DNA from: Pelomonas sp. CA6
Lineage (GTDB): Bacteria; Pseudomonadota; Gammaproteobacteria; Burkholderiales; Burkholderiaceae_C
DNA length: 64,000 nucleotides
Assembly (NCBI RefSeq): GCF_022549225.1
Contig: NZ_JAKZFD010000002.1
Location: forward strand, 310,001 to 374,000
Reading direction: 5' to 3'
Shown here: piece after piece, positions 25,203-35,236 of the stretch
Numbering within the stretch: the first letter of the stretch is position 1
How the letters are laid out: each line of letters starts with the position of its first letter
Program-made: the position numbers and the translations under genes
Notes under the pieces: generated by a model
The model's input: the letters and a program-made list of their open reading frames with translations, nothing else
Told to the model about the DNA's origin: nothing
Database searches by the model: none

Positions 25203-27473
25203 TCAGGCCAGCTGCAGCCGCTTGGGCGGCGCGCGGCGCAGCGGTTCCGGTGGCGGCGCGAGGTGGAAGTCCTCGGGCGGCATCGGGTGGCCGTAGTACC
25301 AGCCCTGGGCCCAGTCGCAACCCTCGCGGCGCAGCCACTCGGCCTGCTCGCGGGTCTCCACACCTTCGGCCAGCACGTCCATGTGCAGGCTGCGCGCGAG
25401 CACGATCACGGTGCGCGCGATGGCCGCGACGTTGTCGTCGCTGCCCAGCTCGTTGACGAAGCTGCGATCAATTTTCAGCGTGCGCACCGGCAGCCGGCGC
25501 AGATAGGCCAGCGAGGAATAGCCGGTGCCGAAGTCGTCGATCGCGACGCGCACGCCGCGCTCGGCCAGCTCGCTCATCAGCGCCACGGCCTGCTCGGCGT
25601 CTTCCAGCAGCAGGCTTTCGGTGACCTCCAGCTCCAGCGCCTGCGGCGGGCAGCCGGTCTCGGCGAGGATGCGGTCCAGCATGAGGACGAAGTCGCCCTG
25701 GCGCAGCTGGCGCGCGGAGACGTTGACGGCGACCTGCTGCGGCTTGCCGGGCTGGCCCTGCCAGCGCGCCGCCTGGGCGCAGGCCTGTTCCAACACCCAG
25801 CGGCCGATGGGCACGATCAGCCCGGTTTCCTCGGCCAGGGGCACGAACTCGGCCGGCGACACCGGGCCGCGCGTCGGATGGCGCCAGCGCAGCAAGGCCT
25901 CGGCGCCCATCAGCATGCCGTCGGCCAGCCGCACCTGGGGCTGGTATTCCAGGCGGAACTGGGCCGCCTCGTTGGCCATGCGCAGCGCATGGGTCAGCTC
26001 GAAGCGGTGCTGCACCGCCTCGGTCAGCTCGGGCCGGTAGGCCTGCACGGTGCCACGCGCCTGCAGCTTGGCGCGGCACATCGCGACTTCGGCATTGCGC
26101 AGCAGCTCGTCCACGCTGGTGCCGTCGGCCGGGAACAGCGCCAGGCCGATGCTGGCGCCGACATTGAACTGGTGGTGGTCGAAGGCGATGGGATCGTTCA
26201 TCGCCTGGATCAGGCGCGCGCCCAGGCGCATCGCCGTCTCCTCGTCGACCAGACCGGACAGCACGACGACGAACTCGTCCGCCCCTACGCGCGCCACCGA
26301 GTCGCTGACGCGCACCACGTTGACGAAGCGTTCGGCCGCGGCCAGCAGCACGGCGTCGCCGGCGGAGTGGCCGGCGAAGTCGTTGACATCGCGGAAGCCG
26401 TCCAGGTCGATGTAGAGCACCGCCACGCAGGTCTGATCGCGCCGCGCCAGGCCGATCTGGCGTTCGATGCGGTCACGCAGCAGCGCGGCGTTGGGCAGGC
26501 CGGTGAGGCGGTCGTGCAGCGATTGGTGCAGCAGCTCGGCCTCGGTCTGCTTGATGCGCGAGATGTCGGTCAGCACGGCGAGGATCTGCGGCAGTCCGTC
26601 GCCTTCCTCGGCCTCCACCTGGACCAGCGTGGCCCAGATGGGCACGGTGTCGCCGTTCTTGTGGCGCTCCACCAGTTCACCGCTCCACTTGCCGTCGACG
26701 CGCAGCGCGTTCCACAGCGCGATAAGCTTCTCGGGATCCTGCTCGCCTTCGCGCAGCAGGCGCGGATGCAGGCCGAGCAGCTCCTCGCGGCCATAGCCGG
26801 TGATGGCGCACAGCGCCGGATTGAGGTCGCGGATGCGGTGCTGGGCATCCAGCACCATGATGCCTTCGCCGCAGTGCTCGAACACGGTGGCCGCACGGCG
26901 GGCCTGTTCCATGGCCTGCTGCAGCGGCGTCACGTCGCGCGCCACGGCCAGCAGGCCCAGGTAATGTTCGTCGTCCCACACCGGGGCGTGCATCACATCC
27001 AGGCAACGGCGCTGGCCGTCCTCGCCGTCCACCCAGCTCAGCGTGCGGCCGGGCAGGTCGCGGCTGGTCCAGGCGGGCAAGCTTCTCAGCGCGTCGTCGC
27101 GGCGGCCCAGCAAATGGGCCTCGGGCATGCCCACCTGGCGAGAAAACGCCGGGTTGCAGCCCACATAGGCGCCCTGCGCGTCCTTGAAATACATGGGGTC
27201 GGGCAGCGCGTTGAGCAGCGCACGCAGCCGGGCATGCTCGCCGCGCACCTGGCGCAGCTCCTCGCGGCGGCGGCGCAGCCGTCGGCGCTGCTGCAGCGCC
27301 AGGCTCAGCACCAGACCCAGCGCCACGCCGGCGGCCACGCTCAGCCCGGCCAGCCAGGCGGCCGCATCCGGGTCGTGCGGCAGAACGGCAGACATCGGAC
27401 GAGCCTGGGCGGCGCCGGCCAGAGCCAGCCCGGGCAGGGTCGACAGCAAGCGACGAACAGTCCAGAGACGCAT
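25203..27473 (-). CDS. Membrane PAS-PAS-GGDEF-EAL protein (probable c-di-GMP phosphodiesterase)
   Basis: A 756-residue protein. It has a signal-like N terminus and a membrane helix at about 40-60 (LAGLSVAAGVALGLVLSLAL). Two PAS domains follow (about 95-195, DPMYFKDAQGAYVGCNPAF; about 220-330, GIMVLDAQHRIRDLNPAL). The GGDEF domain starts near 335 (DRLTGLPNAALLRDR) and the EAL domain near 515. The cyclase motif reads VGADEF, so GG is GA and synthesis is doubtful. The EAL domain is complete: [37 protein letters not shown] and KIDRSFV. I therefore predict net c-di-GMP breakdown, perhaps with the GGDEF part as a GTP sensor. Confidence 0.9.
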   Translation of the reverse strand: MRLWTVRRLLSTLPGLALAGAAQARPMSAVLPHDPDAAAWLAGLSVAAGVALGLVLSLALQQRRRLRRRREELRQVRGEHARLRALLNALPDPMYFKDAQGAYVGCNPAFSRQVGMPEAHLLGRRDDALRSLPAWTSRDLPGRTLSWVDGEDGQRRCLDVMHAPVWDDEHYLGLLAVARDVTPLQQAMEQARRAATVFEHCGEGIMVLDAQHRIRDLNPALCAITGYGREELLGLHPRLLREGEQDPEKLIALWNALRVDGKWSGELVERHKNGDTVPIWATLVQVEAEEGDGLPQILAVLTDISRIKQTEAELLHQSLHDRLTGLPNAALLRDRIERQIGLARRDQTCVAVLYIDLDGFRDVNDFAGHSAGDAVLLAAAERFVNVVRVSDSVARVGADEFVVVLSGLVDEETAMRLGARLIQAMNDPIAFDHHQFNVGASIGLALFPADGTSVDELLRNAEVAMCRAKLQARGTVQAYRPELTEAVQHRFELTHALRMANEAAQFRLEYQPQVRLADGMLMGAEALLRWRHPTRGPVSPAEFVPLAEETGLIVPIGRWVLEQACAQAARWQGQPGKPQQVAVNVSARQLRQGDFVLMLDRILAETGCPPQALELEVTESLLLEDAEQAVALMSELAERGVRVAIDDFGTGYSSLAYLRRLPVRTLKIDRSFVNELGSDDNVAAIARTVIVLARSLHMDVLAEGVETREQAEWLRREGCDWAQGWYYGHPMPPEDFHLAPPPEPLRRAPPKRLQLA

Positions 27474-27594
27474 CGGAGCAGTGTTGTTTTGGTGACGGCG
27501 CGCCGCGCCGTGGCGGCCCGCTGGACAGCGGCGGGCGTTCCCTCGTGCTCGACCTATCGGAGTGTCGCTGCTCCGTTTGATGGCGGCCTAGGGT

Positions 27595-29709
<2,115 letters not shown>

Positions 29710-29867
29710 CTACGCCGGCAAGCCCTTCGCGTAGAGCGCCCTCCCCAGTCGCTGAGCGCACTTTCCCAGAGGGACAGCAATAAAAGTTAACAATATAGAA
29801 ACATAACGACAAGCGCCAGCAACGGCCAACCTCTCCAATCGCGCGATCTATCCCTGGAGTTCCTAAG

Positions 29868-31166
29868 ATGCGATTCAAGTCCTGGGCCCTGCCCTTGATC
29901 GGCCTGTGTGCCAGCGCCCTGCTCACCGCCTGCGGCGGTGGTGGCAGCAAAGACAGCGGCAGCAACACCCAGATCCGACTGGTCAACGCCAGCCCCAGCT
30001 ATGCAACGCTGGACCTGAGCGTGGACAGCAAGACCATCAACAGCGCCGTCGCCTATGGCGCCGCGGGTAGCTATGGCACGGTCAACACCGGCGCGACCGG
30101 CACCCAGATCCTGAACAACGTCGGCAGCGCGGTCGCGCAGCTGACGCCTTCGCTGGCTGCCGACGTGAACTACAGCCTGATCGCCTACGGTTCGGCCGGC
30201 GCGGTGCGCACCGCGCTGCTGCAGGAATCCGAAGCCGCGCCGGACAGCGCCAAGTCCAAGCTGCTGGCGATGAACCTGGCCCCCGATGCAGGCTCGCTGG
30301 ACATCTATGTCACGCTGCCCGCCGACGACCTGACCAACGCGTCGCCAATCGTCAGCAATCTGAGCGCGACTCCCGGAAGCAACACCAGCAGCTACAACCT
30401 GCTGAACGCGGGCAACTTCCGCATCCGCGTCACCGGCGCCGGCAACAAGAATGACCTGCGCCTGGACGTGTCCAGCCTGGCCCTGCCGGCCGGCGGCGTC
30501 TCGACGCTGATCCTGACCTCCACCGACGGTGGCGTGCTGGTCAACGGCATCCATCTGGTCCAGAAGGGCACGGTGAGCAAGCAGTTCAACACCACGGCGC
30601 GTACCCGCCTGGTGGCAGCCGTTGGCGAGGGTGCCTCGGTCTCCAGCCAGTGGGGTAATACCGTGCTGATGCCGCAGGGCAGCGCCCCGGCCATCGGCGA
30701 CTACACCTCTATCCAAGCTGCCGCCGCCGGCACGCTGAGCATCAAGGTCAACGGCACCGACATGACGCTGACCACGCCCACGCTGGCCGCCGGCAAGGAC
30801 TACACGCTGCTGCTGTGGGGCCCGGCCAGCGCGCCGGCGCTGAAGGTGCTGGAGGACGACAACCGTCTGCCCACCAATGCCAACCAGGCCAAGCTGCGCC
30901 TGATCAACGGCGTCGCCAATTCGACCAATGGCCTGACGCTGAGCGTCGACTACACGCCGCTGGCCACCAACGTGCAGGCCGGCACCACCTCCTCGCCGGT
31001 CGCCGTGAACGCCAGCGCCAACTCCTTCCTGAGCGTCAACACGCCCACCCTGGTGTCGCCGGTGTTCAGCGTCACCGGCCTGCCGGTCTCGGCCAGCGGC
31101 GTCTACACCGTCTTCATGATGGGTACCAACAACACCATGGTGGGTTCGCTGCGCCGCGAGCGCTGA
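29868..31166 (+). CDS. DUF4397 lipoprotein
   Basis: A 432-residue lipoprotein. The signal peptide ends in the lipobox LLTAC followed by GGGG, so the cysteine is the lipidated residue. Two or more DUF4397 beta-sandwich repeats follow (TQIRLVNASPSYATLDLSVD near 35; LRLINGVANSTNGLTLSVD near 345), joined by similar strands. The family has no known activity and is usually surface or periplasmic. The 212-base leader is unusually AT-rich around 29781-29815 (AAAGTTAACAATATAG) and probably holds its promoter. A strong terminator follows. Confidence 0.8.
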   Translation: MRFKSWALPLIGLCASALLTACGGGGSKDSGSNTQIRLVNASPSYATLDLSVDSKTINSAVAYGAAGSYGTVNTGATGTQILNNVGSAVAQLTPSLAADVNYSLIAYGSAGAVRTALLQESEAAPDSAKSKLLAMNLAPDAGSLDIYVTLPADDLTNASPIVSNLSATPGSNTSSYNLLNAGNFRIRVTGAGNKNDLRLDVSSLALPAGGVSTLILTSTDGGVLVNGIHLVQKGTVSKQFNTTARTRLVAAVGEGASVSSQWGNTVLMPQGSAPAIGDYTSIQAAAAGTLSIKVNGTDMTLTTPTLAAGKDYTLLLWGPASAPALKVLEDDNRLPTNANQAKLRLINGVANSTNGLTLSVDYTPLATNVQAGTTSSPVAVNASANSFLSVNTPTLVSPVFSVTGLPVSASGVYTVFMMGTNNTMVGSLRRER

Positions 31167-31220
31167 TCCTTCCCCGGAGCGGCGACCCGGTCGCCGCCCC
31201 GGCATCCCTATCCTCCCCTT

Positions 31221-31256
31221 GGGTCCGCTCTTCAACGAAGACGGGCCCTCTTTTTT
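31221..31256 (+). terminator. Rho-independent terminator after the DUF4397 gene
   Basis: GGGTCCG plus TCTTC pairs across an AAC loop with GAAGA plus CGGGCCC (one bulged C, one G-T pair), followed by TCTTTTTT ending at 31256. Confidence 0.85.
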
Positions 31257-31294
31257 GGGCCGTCCGACCTGGCGTTTCCGGCAAGATGCAGCCC

Positions 31295-31993
31295 ATGCTG
31301 CCCGCCACTCATTTGCGCCGTCTGCGTCAGCTCTGGCGCAGCGCCGGCTGGCCCTGCCAGGACATGCTGGAGCTGGAATTGCTGGCCGGCGGCTACCTGG
31401 AGCGCTGCCGCGACGCGGCCGGCCGGGAAACCCTGCGCCTGAGCGACCTGGGCATAGCGGCCCTGCACCAGGGCCTGCAGCGCAACCGCGCCGCGCGCGA
31501 CGCGCATGAATCGCTGGTGGCCAGGGTCGCGCAGACGCTGCAACAGGGCGGCCGCATCGCCTGGCGCGGCCTGAACCTGCGTGCCGGCCTGCCGCACGCC
31601 GACGATCCGCAGCGCCTGCGCTGGGTGCAGGCCATGCCGGACGTCTACTCGCTGCGCCACACCACGGTGGAGGACTACCTGGAGCCGGCCATCCACGAGA
31701 TCAAGGTGAGCCGGGCCGACCTGCTGGGCGAGCTGCGCCGGCCGGCCAAGTCCGAGGCCTATCTGGCGCTTTCCGGGCAATGCTGGTTCGTGCTCAAGGC
31801 CGGCATTGCCCAGCCCGAGGACATCCCGCCGCAGTTCGGCGTGTTGATCGCGCACGAACAATCGCTGGAACTGGCGCGGCCGGCGCCGCGTCGACCCTGC
31901 CGGCCCGACTTCCAGACCTGGATGGCGCTCGCCCGCGCCCATCCCGAGCCGCCACCGCTGGACGACGGCCAGCAGGCGCTGGAGGCCTGCTAG
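31295..31993 (+). CDS. Hypothetical protein with winged-helix-like and PD-(D/E)XK-like parts
   Basis: A 232-residue protein. Residues 1-65 look like a winged helix (LELELLAGGYLERCRD, RLSDLGIAALHQGL). Residues 110-190 carry MPDVYSLRHTT, HEIKVSRADLLGEL, KSEAYLALSGQCWFVL and LIAHEQSLELARPAP. The D...EIK arrangement with a following helix and strand resembles the MmcB-like branch of the PD-(D/E)XK nuclease fold. This is recognition by pattern, not alignment. I prefer ATG 31295 because a CAAGAT -10-like hexamer lies seven bases upstream, as in ubiA; ATG 31286 is the alternative. It is not obviously part of an operon. Confidence 0.55.
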   Translation: MLPATHLRRLRQLWRSAGWPCQDMLELELLAGGYLERCRDAAGRETLRLSDLGIAALHQGLQRNRAARDAHESLVARVAQTLQQGGRIAWRGLNLRAGLPHADDPQRLRWVQAMPDVYSLRHTTVEDYLEPAIHEIKVSRADLLGELRRPAKSEAYLALSGQCWFVLKAGIAQPEDIPPQFGVLIAHEQSLELARPAPRRPCRPDFQTWMALARAHPEPPPLDDGQQALEAC

Positions 31994-32048
31994 GCACGCC
32001 ATGACGCGGGCGCTTGGTATGCTCGCAAGCACGCTCTGGGGGATGCCA

Positions 32049-32546
32049 ATGAACGCCAGCGACTTGAGCGGCGGCTGCGACTGTCAGGAGATCCGCTATC
32101 GGCTCAGCAGCCGGCCCTTGTTCGTGCACTGCTGCCACTGTCGCTGGTGCCAGCGGGAGACGGGCGCCGCCTTTGCGCTCAACGCGATGATCGAGAGCGA
32201 TCGTGTCGAACTGCTGCACGGCACGCCCGTGGTCGTGCCTACCCCCAGCGCCAGCGGCAAGGGCCAGACCATCCTGCGCTGCCCGCGCTGCCAGATCGCG
32301 CTGTGGAGCCACTATGCGGGCGCGGGCACCGCGGTGAGCTTCGTGCGCGTCGGCACGTTGGACCGGCCTGAACTGCTGCCGCCCGACATCCATATCTTCA
32401 CCGAATCCCGCCAGCCCTGGGTGCAGCTGACGGGCGAGGTGCCGGTGATGCCCCAGTACTACGACCGCAAGACGCATTGGCCCGCCGAGAGCCTGGCGCG
32501 GCGCGAGGCGCTGCTGGCCCGGCAACCGGCCCGGAGCGCGCCGTGA
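32049..32546 (+). CDS. GFA/CENP-V family zinc protein
   Basis: A 165-residue protein of the glutathione-dependent formaldehyde-activating fold. The zinc ligands are the early cysteines in GGCDCQEIRY, then HCCHCRWCQRETGAAF, and CPRCQIALWS in the second half. Family members bind zinc and sometimes glutathione; few have a proven activity. GGGGG before ATG 32049 supports this start, although the frame is open to 32001. Its stop overlaps a GTG that could start the next gene, so the two are probably co-transcribed. Confidence 0.82.
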   Translation: MNASDLSGGCDCQEIRYRLSSRPLFVHCCHCRWCQRETGAAFALNAMIESDRVELLHGTPVVVPTPSASGKGQTILRCPRCQIALWSHYAGAGTAVSFVRVGTLDRPELLPPDIHIFTESRQPWVQLTGEVPVMPQYYDRKTHWPAESLARREALLARQPARSAP

Positions 32547-32548
32547 CG

Positions 32549-33331
32549 ATGCGCCGCCGCACGTTGACGCTGGGGGCGCTGGCGGGAGTACTGGCCCGGC
32601 CCGCGCATGCCGAAGAGCTGGCACCCCTGCCGCTGCAGCGCGTCGTCACCGGCGACCTGCCGCCCCTGTCCATCGCCGACCAGCCCACCCGCCCCGGCGT
32701 GCTGGTGGAGCTGGTGCAGGAACTGCTGCGTCGCTGCCAGCATGAAACACCCATCAGTTTCTACCCTTGGGCACGGGCCATGCAGATGGCGCAGAGCCTG
32801 CCCGGCGTGGCGCTGCTGCCGCTCACCCGCATGCCGGAGCGCGAGGAACAGTTCCAGTGGCTGCTGCGGCTCTATGTCCAGCCGCTGGGCTTCATCAACC
32901 TTGCCAGCCAGCCGGCCATCACCAGCCTGGAGCAGGCGCGCCGCCTGCGGCTCGCGGTGCTGCGCGGTTCGGCCGCCCATGGCATGACGCAGCGGCTGCA
33001 GCTGGACGCTCGCATGCTGGTGATCTCCAACAGCGTGGAAGACCAGCTGCGCCGGCTGGAGCGCGGCCATGTGCAGGGCATTTTCGGCAGCCTCATGATC
33101 AACCAGGACAAGGCGCGCAGCCATGGCCGCGAGCCAGGCTGGCTGCAGGTGGGCATGACGGTGGAAGCCGGCGAAGTCTGGCTGGCCACCGGTCCGCGCA
33201 CCCTGGTCGCCGAGGAGCACCGCCAGCGCCTGCGCGAGGCCCTGCGCGCGATGTTCCAGGACGGCAGCGTGGAGCGCCTGTTCACCCGCTACGGCGTCAA
33301 GCCGCCGCGCGCCGAGGAGTTGCTGCGCTGA
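32549..33331 (+). CDS. Periplasmic amino-acid-binding-like protein (SBP family 3)
   Basis: A 260-residue exported protein with a twin-arginine-like signal (MRRRTLTLGALAG, cleavage near AHA). The body has the two-lobe substrate-binding fold of the polar amino acid family: RVVTGDLPPLSIAD, then VLVELVQELLRRC, FYPWARAMQMA, LRLAVLRGSAAHG and the C-terminal MFQDGSVERLFTRYG. Stand-alone proteins of this kind, without a permease next door, often lack transport roles. GTG 32543 overlaps the previous stop and is an alternative start. Ligand unknown. Confidence 0.7.
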   Translation: MRRRTLTLGALAGVLARPAHAEELAPLPLQRVVTGDLPPLSIADQPTRPGVLVELVQELLRRCQHETPISFYPWARAMQMAQSLPGVALLPLTRMPEREEQFQWLLRLYVQPLGFINLASQPAITSLEQARRLRLAVLRGSAAHGMTQRLQLDARMLVISNSVEDQLRRLERGHVQGIFGSLMINQDKARSHGREPGWLQVGMTVEAGEVWLATGPRTLVAEEHRQRLREALRAMFQDGSVERLFTRYGVKPPRAEELLR

Positions 33332-33462
33332 GCGGCGTGCGCCTCTTGTGCGAAAACCGTAGGCGCTCAGAAGCCACCCGCATATCCGGCCGCGGCCATT
33401 GGCTCCAAAATCCGCGGCTTGCCAACCCGCAAAGGCCGGCCCACGAGGCAGGCACACCGCCC

Positions 33463-35058
33463 ATGAAGCCTACGATTCCGCTCCCCCGCCGTCTGCGCCA
33501 CAGCCTGCTGGCCCTGGCTTTGCTGTCCGGCGCGGCGCTGGCGCCGCTGCCCGCGTGGTCCGCCAGCGTGGCCAGCACCGCCAGCGTGGCCTGGCAGCCC
33601 GCCTCGGGCGACGAGGACATCGCCCGCGCCTTCGCCCAGGCCAAGGCGGGCAAGAAGCCGGTGCTGCTGTATTGGGGCGCCAAGTGGTGCCCGCCCTGCA
33701 ACCAGCTCAAGGCCACGCTGTTCAACCGCCAGGACTTCATCGAGCTGTCGCAGGCCTTCGTGCCGGTCCACATTGACGGCGACAACCCCGGCGCGCAGAA
33801 GCTGGGCGCGCGCTTCAAGGTGCGCGGCTACCCCACCATGATCCTGTTCGGCCCCGAAGGCCAGGAGATCACGCGCCTGCCCGGCGAAGCCGACGCGCCG
33901 CAGGTGCTGAAGGTGCTGCAGCTGGGCCTGTCCGGCGGCCGTCCGGTGAAGACCGTGCTGGCCGACGCGCGCGCCGGCAAGAAGCTCAGCGCCAATGAAT
34001 GGCGGCTGCTGGGCTTCTACGGCTGGGAAACCGACGAACAGCAGCTCGTGCCCGCTGACCAGCGCCCGGCGCTGCTCGTGCAGCTGGCCGCCGCCAGCAA
34101 GGGCGTCGACGAGGAAACCACGACGCGGCTGTGGCTCAAGTCGCTGGCCACCAGCGACGCCGGCAAGGGCGTCAAACCCGATGCCGCGCTGAAGGCCCGC
34201 GTGCAGCAGGTGCTGGCCAGCGCCACCGAGGCGCGCATCCACGCCGACGTGCTGGCCAACGGCGCCGACGACATCGTGCGCGCGCTGGCCCCCGAGGCCG
34301 GCGCCGAGCAGAAGGCCCTGGTGCAGCAGTTCGAGCAGGCGCTCAAGCGCTTCGAGGCGGACGCCTCGCTGTCGCGCGCCGACCGCGTGCAGGCGCTGCT
34401 GGCACGCGTGGAGCTGGCGCGCCTGAGCCAGCCCAAGGCCGAGCTGCATCCCAAGCTGGACGCGGCGCTGGTCGCCGAGGTGAAGGCCGCCGCCGCCAAG
34501 GCCGACCGCGAGATCACCGATGGCTACGAGCGCCAGGCTGTGATCACCAGCGTGGCCCATCTGCAGGGCCGCGCCGGGCTGTGGAGCGACAGCGACGCGC
34601 TGCTCAAGGCCAGCCTGGCCAAGAGCCACTCGCCCTACTACCTGATGAGCATGCTGGGCGGCAACGCCAGGAAGCAAGGCCGCAAGGACGAGGCACTGCG
34701 CTGGTACGAGGAGGCCTTCAACAAGAGCGAAGGCCCGGCCACCCGGCTGCAGTGGGGCTCCAACTACCTGTCCGCGCTGATCGAGCTGGCGCCGCAGGAC
34801 AGCGCGCGCATCGAGAAGCTGGCCTCGCAGCTGCTGGCCGAAGCCGATAAGGACAAGGGCGCGTTCTATGAGCGCAGCGCCCGCTCGCTGCAACGCGTCG
34901 GCAGCCAGCTGCTGGCCTGGAATGGCGACGGCAAGCAGGCCGCGACGATCAAGCGCCTGCAGGACCAGGCGGCGGGCGTCTGCGCCAAGGTGGAGGCTGG
35001 CGAGCAGCGCGCCACCTGCGACGGCCTGCTCAAGCCGCGCGCCGCCGCACGCGGCTGA
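33463..35058 (+). CDS. Secreted thioredoxin-like protein with long helical C-terminal part
   Basis: A 531-residue exported protein. After a signal peptide (cleavage near PAWSA) the thioredoxin domain at about 45-160 carries YWGAKWCPPCNQLKATLF, the redox-active CPPC, plus FKVRGYPTMILFGPEG with the cis-proline. Residues 170-520 are mostly helical and Ala/Lys rich, ending in a TPR-like KQGRKDEALRWYEEAF region and a two-cysteine tail (VCAKVEAGEQRATC). It may be a periplasmic thiol reductase or isomerase acting on partners bound by the helical part; that role is inferred. The 131 bases before it contain nothing I can identify. Confidence 0.72.
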   Translation: MKPTIPLPRRLRHSLLALALLSGAALAPLPAWSASVASTASVAWQPASGDEDIARAFAQAKAGKKPVLLYWGAKWCPPCNQLKATLFNRQDFIELSQAFVPVHIDGDNPGAQKLGARFKVRGYPTMILFGPEGQEITRLPGEADAPQVLKVLQLGLSGGRPVKTVLADARAGKKLSANEWRLLGFYGWETDEQQLVPADQRPALLVQLAAASKGVDEETTTRLWLKSLATSDAGKGVKPDAALKARVQQVLASATEARIHADVLANGADDIVRALAPEAGAEQKALVQQFEQALKRFEADASLSRADRVQALLARVELARLSQPKAELHPKLDAALVAEVKAAAAKADREITDGYERQAVITSVAHLQGRAGLWSDSDALLKASLAKSHSPYYLMSMLGGNARKQGRKDEALRWYEEAFNKSEGPATRLQWGSNYLSALIELAPQDSARIEKLASQLLAEADKDKGAFYERSARSLQRVGSQLLAWNGDGKQAATIKRLQDQAAGVCAKVEAGEQRATCDGLLKPRAAARG

Positions 35059-35236
35059 TGCCGCCCCAGGACGCCGGCGCGGGAGCGCTGGCGTCCATCC
35101 TGCGCCACGGTCGTTCATCCTCACGACGCGTCCATCCGTCTTCGGAGGGGATCGGTGCGAGTGCCCGGACACGCACAATGCGCAGCGACCCGCCGCGAAC
35201 CCGAAGGCGGGCCGCATCAAGGAGAGAGACCCTTCC

